NCBI RefSeq assembly: GCF_018373335.1
Contig: NZ_JAHAHH010000032.1
Location: forward strand, 1-14,243
Direction of reading: 5' to 3'
From: Negativicoccus succinicivorans
GTDB lineage: Bacteria > Bacillota > Negativicutes > Veillonellales > Negativicoccaceae
Length of the DNA stretch: 14,243 nt
Part shown: piece by piece, positions 6,501 to 12,755 of the stretch
Position numbering within the stretch: the stretch's first letter is position 1
Layout of the letters: each line of letters opens with the position of its first letter
Program-made: the position numbers and the translations under genes
Notes under the pieces: generated by a model
Told to the model about the DNA's origin: nothing
Databases searched by the model: none
Seen by the model: the letters and a program-made list of their open reading frames with translations, nothing else

Positions 6501-7017
6501 CTCGGCTTATACCATTTATCCCGATGTCTTCAGCCAATACGCTGATCGCTATGAAAAATACGGTGATTTGTCCGTTTTGGATACGCCGACGTTCTTCTTC
6601 GGCATGACCCGCGGTGAAGAAATTCGCACGACGATTGAAAAAGGCAAGACGCTGGTTATTCGACTGATGAGTATTCATCAACCGGACGAACAAGGCAATC
6701 GCGTGGTGCAGTTTGAGTTGAACGGCATGCCGCGTGAAGTCGTGGTTCATGATAATAATCTGGAAACGGCAGTGACGGGCGGTCGCAAAGCCGAAAAATC
6801 CAATCCGGGCGAAGTCGGCGCGACGCTTTCCGGTTCGGTTGTCAAAGTTCTTGTGAACTTGGGTGATGCCGTGGAAAAAGGCGATCCTTTAGTCGTTACC
6901 GAAGCGATGAAGATGGAAACCAGCATTACCGCGCCGATCAGCGGCAATGTGGGCGATATCCTCGTCAAAGCGGGTTCGCGTATCGAATCCGGCGATTTGC
7001 TGATCGTGATTGAATAA
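3577..7017 (+). CDS. pyc: Pyruvate carboxylase
   Basis: A full-length (1146 aa) biotin-dependent enzyme making oxaloacetate from pyruvate, bicarbonate and ATP in the cytoplasm. Start ATG 3577 follows GGAGGAGGG. Biotin carboxylase domain, about residues 10-460: KSVLVANRGEIAIRVFRA, the ATP-grasp glycine loop GGGGRG (172-177) and EVNPRIQVEH (298-307). Carboxyltransferase domain, about 530-1000: TYRDAHQS with metal ligand D547, the carbamylation-type lysine K716 in IKDMAG, metal-binding H745 and H747, TSQPS, and the catalytic-type threonine T880 in KVTPSSKVVGD. Biotinyl domain at the C-terminus: EAMKME with biotin lysine K1112. The loop after H745 reads HSHEGAGN rather than the usual HTHDTSGNG. 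The enzyme is likely anaplerotic, feeding the reductive dicarboxylate branch. It is a single-gene unit with its own promoter and terminator. Confidence 0.97.
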   Translation: MTQQQETIRKFKSVLVANRGEIAIRVFRACNELGIRTVAIYSKEDSLSLHRNRADEAYLVGKDKSAIDAYLDIEDIIRVAKEQEVDAIHPGYGFLAENPEFARRCEAEGIRFIGPRPEHLEMFGDKINARKQAEDAGIKMVPGSDGPVESAEDVKAFAEEVGLPIIIKAVYGGGGRGMRVVERLEDIEEAFERSTSEAQISFGNGAVYLEKYIRNPKHIEVQILGDNKGNVVHLFERDCSIQRRHQKVVEIAPAFALPLELREKICEAAVRLMKNVNYVNSGTVEFLVAPEGEFYFIEVNPRIQVEHTVTEMITDIDIVQTQIMIAEGYNFADPEIGIPEQDKIEHHGNAIQCRITTEDPENHFFPDTGKIIAYRSGGGFGIRLDAGTAYTGAVITPYYDSLLVKATTHALTHALAVKKMARVLREFRVRGVKTNIYFLLNLLAAPEFLDGTYDVNFLDSHPELFELPKPKDRGTKLLRYIADTTVNGYAHEGPQNKPDFPELAFPEAKGPAPRGTKQLLDEMGPEKFAKWVQEQKEVFFTDTTYRDAHQSLFATRLRSYDILGAIGATARRLPQLFSFENWGGATFDVAYRFLDESPWDRLRRMREAAPNILFQMLTRGANTVGYTNYDETVIRHFIAQAAEHGVDVFRIFDCLNNLDHMTITIDEVRKQNKLAEVALCYTGDLLDKKRQKYDLAYYVKMAKECAAAGAHMIAIKDMAGLIKPEAAYALTAAIKDAVDLPLHLHSHEGAGNMIYSYAKAVDAGVDIIDLAMPAFSNGTSQPSMSTMWYALSDHPRQPKLDIRAVEELNQYWEGVRPYYRGVDHTSSYPNTTVYMHEMPGGQFSNLRQQAAAVGLGDRWNEVCERYAEVNMMFGDIIKVTPSSKVVGDMALFMVQNGLHEQDIYERGNTLSYPKSVIEFFEGKLGTPYGGFPEKLRNVILRGRVPEGEPVPDSVDLTKVKAEMTEKGLPTRPEDVSAYTIYPDVFSQYADRYEKYGDLSVLDTPTFFFGMTRGEEIRTTIEKGKTLVIRLMSIHQPDEQGNRVVQFELNGMPREVVVHDNNLETAVTGGRKAEKSNPGEVGATLSGSVVKVLVNLGDAVEKGDPLVVTEAMKMETSITAPISGNVGDILVKAGSRIESGDLLIVIE

Positions 7018-7020
7018 TGA

Positions 7021-7056
7021 AAGAGTGTCAAGCAAAAAGCTTGACACTCTTTTTTC
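7021..7056 (+). terminator. Terminator of pyruvate carboxylase
   Basis: A perfect 14-bp stem (7021-7034 with 7040-7053) with loop AAAAA, followed by further T residues to 7056. Its right arm contains the -35 box of the next promoter. Confidence 0.93.
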
Positions 7057-7070
7057 CTCTTGCTATAATA
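7042..7070 (+). promoter_or_regulatory. Consensus promoter of the ylxM-ffh operon
   Basis: TTGACA (7042-7047), exactly 17 bases, TATAAT (7065-7070), with TG one base before the -10 (extended -10). All twelve hexamer bases match consensus. The -35 hexamer lies in the right arm of the upstream gene's terminator. The start point would be near 7077, leaving only about 15 bases of leader. Confidence 0.9.
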
Positions 7071-7091
7071 GGCGGGTAAGAGAGGGCTGCG

Positions 7092-7442
7092 ATGGAACTC
7101 AAAAAACTCGTTTGGCATGGGGAATTACTTGCCACTTACGGCGCATTGATCGCCGAGCGTCCCCGTCAATGTATGGAATTATATTATAACGATGACTATA
7201 CGCTGGCTGAGATTGCGGACCGTTTGGGCGTGTCGCGGCAGGCGGTGCATGATAATTTGCAGCGCGCGCTGCGCGACTTGGAGCAATACGAAGCGGCGCT
7301 GAAACTGGTCGAAGACCAAAAGCGGCGGCGCGAAGTCATGGCGCGCATGGAACGTGATTTACCCCCGGCGTTTCTGCAAAAATGGCAGACGGAGTGGAAG
7401 ATATTGAGCGGAAAGGAGAGCACATGGCATTTGAAGGTTTAG
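7092..7442 (+). CDS. ylxM: YlxM, UPF0122 HTH protein linked to SRP
   Basis: A small (116 aa) DNA-binding protein of the YlxM/p13 family, normally encoded directly upstream of ffh and thought to modulate the signal recognition particle pathway. A sigma-70 region 4-like helix-turn-helix is clear at about residues 37-60 (TLAEIADRLGVSRQAVHDNL), followed by a charged helical tail. The start ATG 7092 has the modest site AGAGAGGG at 7079-7086, which must lie almost at the 5' end of the mRNA. Its last 19 bases overlap the start of ffh, which suggests translational coupling. First gene of the operon. Confidence 0.93.
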   Translation: MELKKLVWHGELLATYGALIAERPRQCMELYYNDDYTLAEIADRLGVSRQAVHDNLQRALRDLEQYEAALKLVEDQKRRREVMARMERDLPPAFLQKWQTEWKILSGKESTWHLKV

Positions 7443-8779
7443 GCGAAAAGCTGCAACAGGCATTTGCGGATTTGCGCGGCAAGGGAAAACTTTCCGAACG
7501 CGATATCGACGCGGCTCTGCGTGAGATACGACGTGCCCTCTTGGAAGCGGACGTCAATTTCAAAGTCGCTAAAGATTTTATCGCCAACGTTCGCACCAAA
7601 GCGATGGGTGAGGAAGTATTCGGCAGTTTGAAGCCGGATCAGACGGTGATCAAAATCGTTCGCGATGAATTGACCGAGCTTTTGGGCGGCACCAGCAGCA
7701 AGCTGATGTTGAGTTCCAACGGCGTGACGGTCATCATGCTTGTCGGCTTGCAAGGCGCCGGCAAGACGACGACCGCCGGTAAGCTCGCGCTCATGCTCAA
7801 GAAAAAAGGGCGCAAGCCGCTGTTGGCCGCCTGTGACGTGTACCGTCCGGCCGCGATCAAACAGCTGCAGGTACTCGGTGAGCAAATCGATATTCCAGTT
7901 TTCCGCATGGATGAGAAAGTCGATCCCGTACGGATTGCCAAATACGCTTTGCAAACGGCGAAATCGTACGGTCAGGACGTATTGATTTTGGATACGGCGG
8001 GCCGCTTACATATTGATGAAAAATTGATGGCCGAGCTGCAAAATATTAAAGCGGAAGTACATCCGCACGAAATTTTGCTCGTGCTCGACTCCATGACCGG
8101 TCAAGACGCGGTCACGACGGCGCAGGCGTTCGATGAAACGCTCGGCATCGACGGCACCATTCTGACGAAGATGGACGGCGATGCGCGCGGCGGCGCGGCG
8201 TTGTCCATCAAGGCGGTCACCGGCAAACCGATCAAATTGATCGGCGTCAGCGAAAAACTCGCCGACGGTTTGGAAGAATTTTATCCGGATCGCATGGCGG
8301 GACGCATTTTGGATCTCGGCGATTTGCAGAGCCTGCTTGAAAAAGCGCAACGCGAATTCGATGAAGATGAAGCCAAACGCATGCAGGAACAAATGGTCGC
8401 CGGCCAGTTCACAATGGATGATTTCCTCAATCAGCTGAATCAGATTCGGCGTCTCGGCTCGTTCCAGAGTATTCTCGGCATGATCCCGGGGATGGGGAAA
8501 TTTAAAGACCAACTGAAAGATGTGGATTTGGAAGGCGGCGAGATTAAAAAGATCGAAGCCATCATTCAGTCCATGACACCGAAAGAACGGCAGGAACCGG
8601 GCATTTTGAACGGCAGTCGCCGTAAACGCATCGCGCAAGGCTCGGGAACGCGTGTGCAAGATGTCAATCGTTTCGTGAAGCAGTTCATGGAAATGCGCAA
8701 GATGATGAAGCGGATGAAGCGTTTCAATAAAAATAAGAATACAAAAGGCGGGTTCAACTTGCCTTTTATGCCTAAATAA
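7424..8779 (+). CDS. ffh: Signal recognition particle GTPase Ffh
   Basis: The SRP54 homologue (451 aa) binds signal peptides of nascent membrane proteins and, with 4.5S RNA and FtsY, delivers ribosomes to the membrane. Start ATG 7424 is chosen over upstream in-frame codons because AAAGGAGAG (7412-7420) lies directly before it and MAFEGLGEKLQQAF is the usual N-terminus. The NG domain shows G1 GLQGAGKTTT (108-117), DTAGRL (190-195) and TKMDGDARGG (248-257). The methionine-rich M domain (from about residue 300) carries GMIPGMGKF and the RNA-binding SRRKRIAQGSGT. It overlaps ylxM by 19 bases and precedes rpsP by 29 bases. Full length with no missing motifs. Confidence 0.98.
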   Translation: MAFEGLGEKLQQAFADLRGKGKLSERDIDAALREIRRALLEADVNFKVAKDFIANVRTKAMGEEVFGSLKPDQTVIKIVRDELTELLGGTSSKLMLSSNGVTVIMLVGLQGAGKTTTAGKLALMLKKKGRKPLLAACDVYRPAAIKQLQVLGEQIDIPVFRMDEKVDPVRIAKYALQTAKSYGQDVLILDTAGRLHIDEKLMAELQNIKAEVHPHEILLVLDSMTGQDAVTTAQAFDETLGIDGTILTKMDGDARGGAALSIKAVTGKPIKLIGVSEKLADGLEEFYPDRMAGRILDLGDLQSLLEKAQREFDEDEAKRMQEQMVAGQFTMDDFLNQLNQIRRLGSFQSILGMIPGMGKFKDQLKDVDLEGGEIKKIEAIIQSMTPKERQEPGILNGSRRKRIAQGSGTRVQDVNRFVKQFMEMRKMMKRMKRFNKNKNTKGGFNLPFMPK

Positions 8780-8808
8780 GATTACTTCACAAGGAGGTGA
8801 AAGAACAG

Positions 8809-9072
8809 ATGTTAAAAATTCGTTTAACCCGTCGCGGCGCGAAAAAAGTCCCGTTCTACCGTATTGTAGTTATGGAATCTTCGCTCCCGCAGAGCGGCCG
8901 TCCGGCCGACACGATCGGTTACTACGACTCGGTCAAACAACCGGCGGAACTCAAAATTGACGAAGAAAAAGCGTTGGCATGGCTCGCCAAAGGCGCCCAG
9001 CCGACGGATACCGTACGCACATTGTTCCGGCAACAAGGCATCATGGCTAAATTTGCCGAACTGAAAAAGTAA
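8809..9072 (+). CDS. rpsP: Small ribosomal subunit protein bS16
   Basis: The 87-aa S16 protein binds 16S rRNA early in 30S assembly. Start ATG 8809 is fixed by an ideal Shine-Dalgarno AAGGAGGTGA (8791-8800). The GTG at 8797 lies inside that site and is rejected. The sequence shows the typical MLKIRLTRRGAKKVPFYRIV N-terminus, then DTIGYYD and a lysine-rich C-terminus. The rpsP-khpA-ylqD-rimM-trmD order is standard in Firmicutes. RimM downstream is the maturation factor acting on the S16/S13 head region, so the cluster is functionally coherent. Confidence 0.98.
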   Translation: MLKIRLTRRGAKKVPFYRIVVMESSLPQSGRPADTIGYYDSVKQPAELKIDEEKALAWLAKGAQPTDTVRTLFRQQGIMAKFAELKK

Positions 9073-9086
9073 GCGAGGCGATTAGC

Positions 9087-9314
9087 ATGCAAGAATTGGT
9101 CACGGTAATTGCCAAAGCGCTGGTTCGCAATCCCGACGCTGTGCGCGTTGACGTTGTCACCAAAGGAGATCTCGAAGTGTATAAATTGCACGTCGCTCCG
9201 GAGGATATGGGCAAAGTCATCGGTCGTCAGGGTCGGATTGCCAAGGCGCTGCGCACGGTAGTGCGCGCAGGTGCCATTAAGGAAAACAAAAAAGTTACAG
9301 TCGATATCGTCTAG
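9087..9314 (+). CDS. khpA: KH-domain RNA-binding protein KhpA
   Basis: A 75-aa single KH-domain protein (YlqC/KhpA family). The GxxG loop is GRQG (46-49) within MGKVIGRQGRIAKALRTV. In pneumococcus and relatives, KhpA partners KhpB (Jag/EloR) and acts as an RNA chaperone affecting cell elongation and division. That role is known of the family, not shown here. The start ATG 9087 has a moderate site GCGAGGCG. The gene is 14 bases after rpsP and 8 before ylqD. Confidence 0.95.
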   Translation: MQELVTVIAKALVRNPDAVRVDVVTKGDLEVYKLHVAPEDMGKVIGRQGRIAKALRTVVRAGAIKENKKVTVDIV

Positions 9315-9322
9315 GAGGCAAC

Positions 9323-9730
9323 ATGGAAGAAATGATTCTTCGCTGCCCCGTTTTGATCAAGTCCAAGGTCACGCAGGCATTGAAAGACAACATGCTGCGC
9401 GAAGTGCAAACCAACTTGGGCCAGGTCGAACAAGAATTGCAGCAGATCGAATTTCAGGCCAAACGCCTGTTAACCGAGCAGGCTCGCATTGATGCACAGG
9501 GTCTGATCAATTTGCGTGCGCAGATTGAACAGAATAAAGACAAACTGATGCAGATGAAAGCGAAGCTTACCGAAGAGCAAAAACGCATCAACGAGCTCGA
9601 AATGGGCGCGGAAATTCCGCGCGGCCAAATGGAGCAGACCGTTACTGTCAAAGTCGGCGACGACTTGAACAAGTACATGGGAGCAGAAATTTTGCTGGAA
9701 GACGGCAAAATTATCGCATTTCGCAACTGA
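9323..9730 (+). CDS. ylqD: YlqD family protein
   Basis: A 135-aa protein of the YlqD family, known in Firmicutes only from its fixed position between khpA and rimM; its function is not established. The start ATG 9323 follows TAGGAGGCAAC. Residues about 30-95 are predicted to form a long coiled coil rich in Gln, Glu and Lys (NLGQVEQELQQIEFQAKRL and onward). A small globular C-terminal part follows (VTVKVGDDLNKYMGAEILLE). No membrane segment or catalytic motif is seen. Its TGA stop overlaps the rimM ATG (TGATG at 9728-9732), implying coupled translation. Confidence 0.9.
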   Translation: MEEMILRCPVLIKSKVTQALKDNMLREVQTNLGQVEQELQQIEFQAKRLLTEQARIDAQGLINLRAQIEQNKDKLMQMKAKLTEEQKRINELEMGAEIPRGQMEQTVTVKVGDDLNKYMGAEILLEDGKIIAFRN

Positions 9731-10236
9731 TGTCTACGGATATGCTGGTGGTGGGCCGGATCGTCGCCGCGCATGGAGTGCGCGGTGAGGTACGGCTGAA
9801 ACCGGACACGGACCGACCGGAGATGTTGACGGCGTTGCCGCATCTTTACTTGGGCGGCAATCGTTACCAAATCCAAAATGCGCGTTTTCATAAACAAATG
9901 CTGATTGTGCAGTTCAAAGGCATCGCTGACCGCAATGCGGCCGATGCGTTAATCGGCCTTTGGGCGGAACTTCCACGCGAAGAGCTGCCGCCGCGCGCGC
10001 AAGGACAATTTTATATTGTCGATCTGGTAGGCATGGAAGTCGTCACCGAAAGCGGCACCGTGCTCGGTACCTTGCAGGAGGTTTTACAGCCGGGAGCCAA
10101 CGACGTGTTTGTCGTGCGCGGTGAACGTGAAGAAATTCTCGTTCCGGCGCTGAAACGTGTCGTGAGTGACATCGATCTTGATGCCAAACGACTCACGGTG
10201 ACCGACGAGTTCTGGGCGAACTATCATGAAAATTGA
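9730..10236 (+). CDS. rimM: Ribosome maturation factor RimM
   Basis: A 168-aa protein needed for processing of the 16S rRNA 3' domain, where it binds S19 and the 30S head. The N-terminal RimM domain has VGRIVAAHGVRGEVRLKP, the conserved G-x-x-G-I-R/V-G-E pattern. The PRC-barrel domain starts near residue 93 (GQFYIVDLVGMEVVTESG) and includes the conserved EILVPALKRVVSDIDLD. The start overlaps the ylqD stop by one base (TGATG) with no clear ribosome binding site of its own, so it probably relies on coupling. Its 3' end overlaps trmD by 11 bases. Confidence 0.97.
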   Translation: MSTDMLVVGRIVAAHGVRGEVRLKPDTDRPEMLTALPHLYLGGNRYQIQNARFHKQMLIVQFKGIADRNAADALIGLWAELPREELPPRAQGQFYIVDLVGMEVVTESGTVLGTLQEVLQPGANDVFVVRGEREEILVPALKRVVSDIDLDAKRLTVTDEFWANYHEN

Positions 10237-10954
10237 TATTGTCACGCTCTTTCCGGAATTTGCCGATGCTTTTTTTTCTCATAGCATTATTTCGCGAGCC
10301 CGCCAAGCGGGCTATTTGACGTTAGGTACAGTCAATCCGCGCGATTTTACGGATAATAAATTCCGGCACGTCGATGATACGCCATACGGCGGCGGCAACG
10401 GCATGCTGCTGCAAGCCGAGCCGATCTTTAAAGCGGTCGAGAGCGTCTTACCGCAAAAAAGGCCTAACGCCCGCGTGATTTTACTCAGTCCGACCGGCGC
10501 GCCTTTTACGCAAGAGAAGGCGAGCGAGCTGACGCGATACGAGCACTTGGTACTCGTCTGCGGTCATTATGAGGGCATTGACGCGCGCGTGGAAGATCAC
10601 CTGGTCGACGAAAGCATTTCCATCGGCGACTACGTGCTCACGGGCGGAGAATTGCCCGCGTTCATTGTGGCGGACGCCGTGGCACGTTTGCTGCCGGGAG
10701 TCCTCGGCACGCACGCCAGCGCGTTTGATGAATCGTTCATCGAGGGCACGTTGGAATATCCGCAGTATACGAAGCCGGCGGAATTTCGCGGGTATAAAGT
10801 ACCGGAAATATTGCTGTCGGGTCATCACGCCAATATCGCGCGGTGGCGTCGCAAGCAATCACTGTTGCGCACGCGTGAGCGCCGTCCCGATTTATGGCGA
10901 AAGTTGATATTAAGCGATACCGACCGAAAATTACTGGCAGAGGAAGATACTTGA
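10226..10954 (+). CDS. trmD: tRNA (guanine-37-N1) methyltransferase TrmD
   Basis: A 242-aa SPOUT-class enzyme that methylates G37 next to the anticodon of tRNAs with G36, preventing +1 frameshifts; it uses S-adenosylmethionine and acts as a dimer. Visible hallmarks are MKIDIVTLFPEF at the N-terminus, YGGGNGML, VCGHYEGIDARVEDHLVDE, the knot region SISIGDYVLTGGELPA, the catalytic-type aspartate D168 in the FDES segment, EYPQYTKP and VPEILLSGHHANIARWR. Length is typical. It overlaps rimM by 11 bases, and its TGA overlaps the next start (TGATG). In many bacteria rplS follows trmD; here a different methylase follows. Confidence 0.98.
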   Translation: MKIDIVTLFPEFADAFFSHSIISRARQAGYLTLGTVNPRDFTDNKFRHVDDTPYGGGNGMLLQAEPIFKAVESVLPQKRPNARVILLSPTGAPFTQEKASELTRYEHLVLVCGHYEGIDARVEDHLVDESISIGDYVLTGGELPAFIVADAVARLLPGVLGTHASAFDESFIEGTLEYPQYTKPAEFRGYKVPEILLSGHHANIARWRRKQSLLRTRERRPDLWRKLILSDTDRKLLAEEDT

Positions 10955-11526
10955 TGGCGCATTTTTCTATCGGACTTGTCCATTATCCTATTTATAATAA
11001 ACACGGCGACATCATCACAACGGCGCTGACCAACTATGATATTCACGACTTGGCGCGGTCGGCGACGACGTACGGCGTGGAAAATTATTATATTATCCAT
11101 CCGAACTTCGCCCAGCGCAAGCTGGCCGAGGAAATCATGGAGCATTGGCAGACCGGGTTCGGCAGTACCTATAATCCGGATCGCAAAGATGCCTTCGCTC
11201 ATGTTAAGCTTCGTGAAAATCTCGCGCAGGTACGGGAAGAAATTCATCGCGAAACGGGGCATCCGCCGCAAATCATTACCACGGATGCGCGCACTTACCC
11301 CAATACCGTCACATATCGGCAGGTACGGGAATGGTTGCAAACCACCGACAACTCATACTTGCTGCTTTTCGGTACGGGGTACGGCATGACGAAAGAAGCC
11401 ATGCAATCGTTCGATTATATTTTAGAGCCGATTTACGGCGCCGGCGCTTACAATCATTTGAGCGTACGGTCCGCGGCCGCCATCATGTTGGACCGCCTTT
11501 GCGGAACCGAATGGTGGCAAGCATAA
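10954..11526 (+). CDS. PF09936-type SAM-dependent RNA methyltransferase (putative)
   Basis: A 190-aa protein resembling the Methyltrn_RNA_4 family, whose members are often encoded beside trmD (for example in Thermotoga and many Firmicutes). Recognition rests on overall sequence feel and context: MAHFSIGLVHYPIYNKHGD at the start, the SPOUT-like C-terminal region LLLFGTGYGM, FDYILEPIYGAGAYNHLSVR and SAAAIMLDRL. These correspond to a SAM-binding trefoil-knot fold. The exact RNA target is unknown. The start ATG 10954 shares bases with the trmD stop and has AGAGGAAG at 10940-10947. A longer reading from 10894 would lie inside trmD and is rejected. Confidence 0.8.
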   Translation: MAHFSIGLVHYPIYNKHGDIITTALTNYDIHDLARSATTYGVENYYIIHPNFAQRKLAEEIMEHWQTGFGSTYNPDRKDAFAHVKLRENLAQVREEIHRETGHPPQIITTDARTYPNTVTYRQVREWLQTTDNSYLLLFGTGYGMTKEAMQSFDYILEPIYGAGAYNHLSVRSAAAIMLDRLCGTEWWQA

Positions 11527-11538
11527 GGGGGAATTTTC

Positions 11539-12279
11539 ATGTCCGGACACTCTAAATGGTCCAACATTAAACATAAAAAAGGTAAAAACGACGCCATTCG
11601 CGCTAAAATTACGACGAAAATCGGTAAGGAAATTACCGTAGCCGCTCGCTTGGGCGGCGCCGATCCGACCGGTAACATGCGTTTGAAACTCGCCTTGCAG
11701 AAGGCGCGTGAAAACAACGTTCCGAAAGACAACATTCAGCGCGCCATCCAGAAAGGGATCGGCGCCACCGACGGCGGCGACTACGAAGAAATTACCTACG
11801 AAGGTTACGGCCCGTCCGGCGTTGCTCTTGTAGTCGAAGTCATGACCGATAATCGCAACCGCGCGGCGGCTGACGTGCGCCATGCCTTTTCTAAGCACGG
11901 CGGAAACCTCGGTGAATCCGGTAGCGTCACCTGGATGTTTAAACGTAAAGGCGTGTTCGTTCTCCCGGGCGATGCCGGTGATGAGGAAGAACTCATGATG
12001 ATGGCGCTTGACGCCGGCGCGGAAGACTTCAAAAATGATGAAGACGACTATGAAGTATTAACGACTCCGGAAAATTACGATGCCGTCGAAAAAGCATTCC
12101 AAGACGCCGATATTGAAATGACGATCAGCAAAATCACCATGGTGCCCGACACCACCATTGCCTTAGACGGCGATGACGCCCGCAAAATGCAAAATCTGCT
12201 GGACGCGTTGGATGATCTTGACGATGTCAAAGACGTTTACAGCAACGCGGAACTTCCCGACGACGAAGAGGAAGAATAA
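11539..12279 (+). CDS. yebC: YebC/TACO1 family translation factor/regulator
   Basis: A 246-aa protein with the classic N-terminus MSGHSKWSNIKHKKGKNDAI, then DKNIQRAI-like NVPKDNIQRAIQKGIG and YEGYGPSGVALVVEVMTDNR. Family members were annotated as transcriptional regulators; recent work links them to translation of proline-rich stretches. Which role applies here cannot be seen in the sequence. Start ATG 11539 follows AAGGGGGA. The C-terminus is strikingly acidic (DDLDDVKDVYSNAELPDDEE). The gene is 12 bases after the methylase and ends the operon; a terminator follows. Confidence 0.96.
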   Translation: MSGHSKWSNIKHKKGKNDAIRAKITTKIGKEITVAARLGGADPTGNMRLKLALQKARENNVPKDNIQRAIQKGIGATDGGDYEEITYEGYGPSGVALVVEVMTDNRNRAAADVRHAFSKHGGNLGESGSVTWMFKRKGVFVLPGDAGDEEELMMMALDAGAEDFKNDEDDYEVLTTPENYDAVEKAFQDADIEMTISKITMVPDTTIALDGDDARKMQNLLDALDDLDDVKDVYSNAELPDDEEEE

Positions 12280-12289
12280 TAGAAACAAG

Positions 12290-12319
12290 AAAGACGATGC
12301 GCTCGCATCGTCTTTTTTT
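12290..12319 (+). terminator. Terminator of the ylxM-yebC operon
   Basis: GACGATGC (12293-12300), loop GCTC, GCATCGTC (12305-12312), then seven T residues (12313-12319). Positioned 13 bases after the yebC stop. Confidence 0.92.
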
Positions 12320-12602
12320 ATTTTGAAAAACAGCCTGGTAACTATAATAAAGGGCATCACGATATGAAAAATAAAATGCAGCCACTAAAAAAACACTCCG
12401 AAGAGTGCTTTTAGTCTACATAGGTAGAGCCCCGAGGGGCGATGTGGATACATCTTTATTTGAACTTGTAATACGATGCTTATAACGCACTTTGAAAGTA
12501 AAAAGATGAAGATTTACGTCAAAACTCGCATTGTTTCTTTTCGCAGCTGGAAAAATGTATGCAGGAATGCAGCTGAATTTGGAATAGAACATACAAATAT
12601 TA
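12320..12602. other. Intergenic stretch with minor hairpins, no supported gene
   Basis: No gene is supported. A weak second hairpin lies at 12384-12415 (ACTAAAA/TTTTAGT around CACTC-CGAA-GAGTG) and could back up the yebC terminator. GCCCC-GA-GGGGC lies at 12429-12440. A + strand open frame from 12476 to 12766 has coding-like codons in its first half but no ribosome binding site. It runs through the promoter and into the next gene's start, so it is at best a remnant. Confidence 0.4.
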
Positions 12603-12631
12603 TTGAAAATCATTTTCATAAATGGTATAAT
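12603..12631 (+). promoter_or_regulatory. Promoter of the metal ABC transporter operon
   Basis: TTGAAA (12603-12608), 17 bases, TATAAT (12626-12631). The start point would be about 12638, giving a leader of about 118 bases. A 15-base palindrome occupies the -35 box and the spacer. Confidence 0.85.
12604..12618. promoter_or_regulatory. Fur/Zur-family operator (7-1-7 palindrome)
   Basis: TGAAAAT-C-ATTTTCA is a perfect 7-1-7 palindrome. It matches the Bacillus Fur-type box TGATAAT-N-ATTATCA at 12 of 14 defined positions. It does not resemble the MntR box. Its place over the -35 box and spacer is ideal for repression by a metal-loaded Fur-family regulator (Fur, Zur, PerR or Mn-sensing Mur). Which one cannot be decided from sequence. 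Confidence 0.65.
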
Positions 12632-12654
12632 ATGCAAGAATCAGTTCTGAACTC

Positions 12655-12725
12655 GAGCAAAGGTCGGTTGTATTATATCCTTACCTCTCTCAAACTATCG
12701 CCGCAAGGCGGGGCGGACTTTGCTC
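12655..12725 (+). other. Possible folded 5' leader of the metal-binding lipoprotein mRNA
   Basis: GAGCAAAG-G-TC (12655-12665) can pair with GACTTTGCTC (12716-12725), with one bulged G. It encloses a CGCC-GCAA-GGCG hairpin with a GNRA-type loop (12699-12710). I do not recognise a known riboswitch class, and there is no T tract; it ends 16 bases before the ribosome binding site. Confidence 0.3.
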
Positions 12726-12755
12726 TGACGTTCGGGAAAATAAAGGAGGACATGT

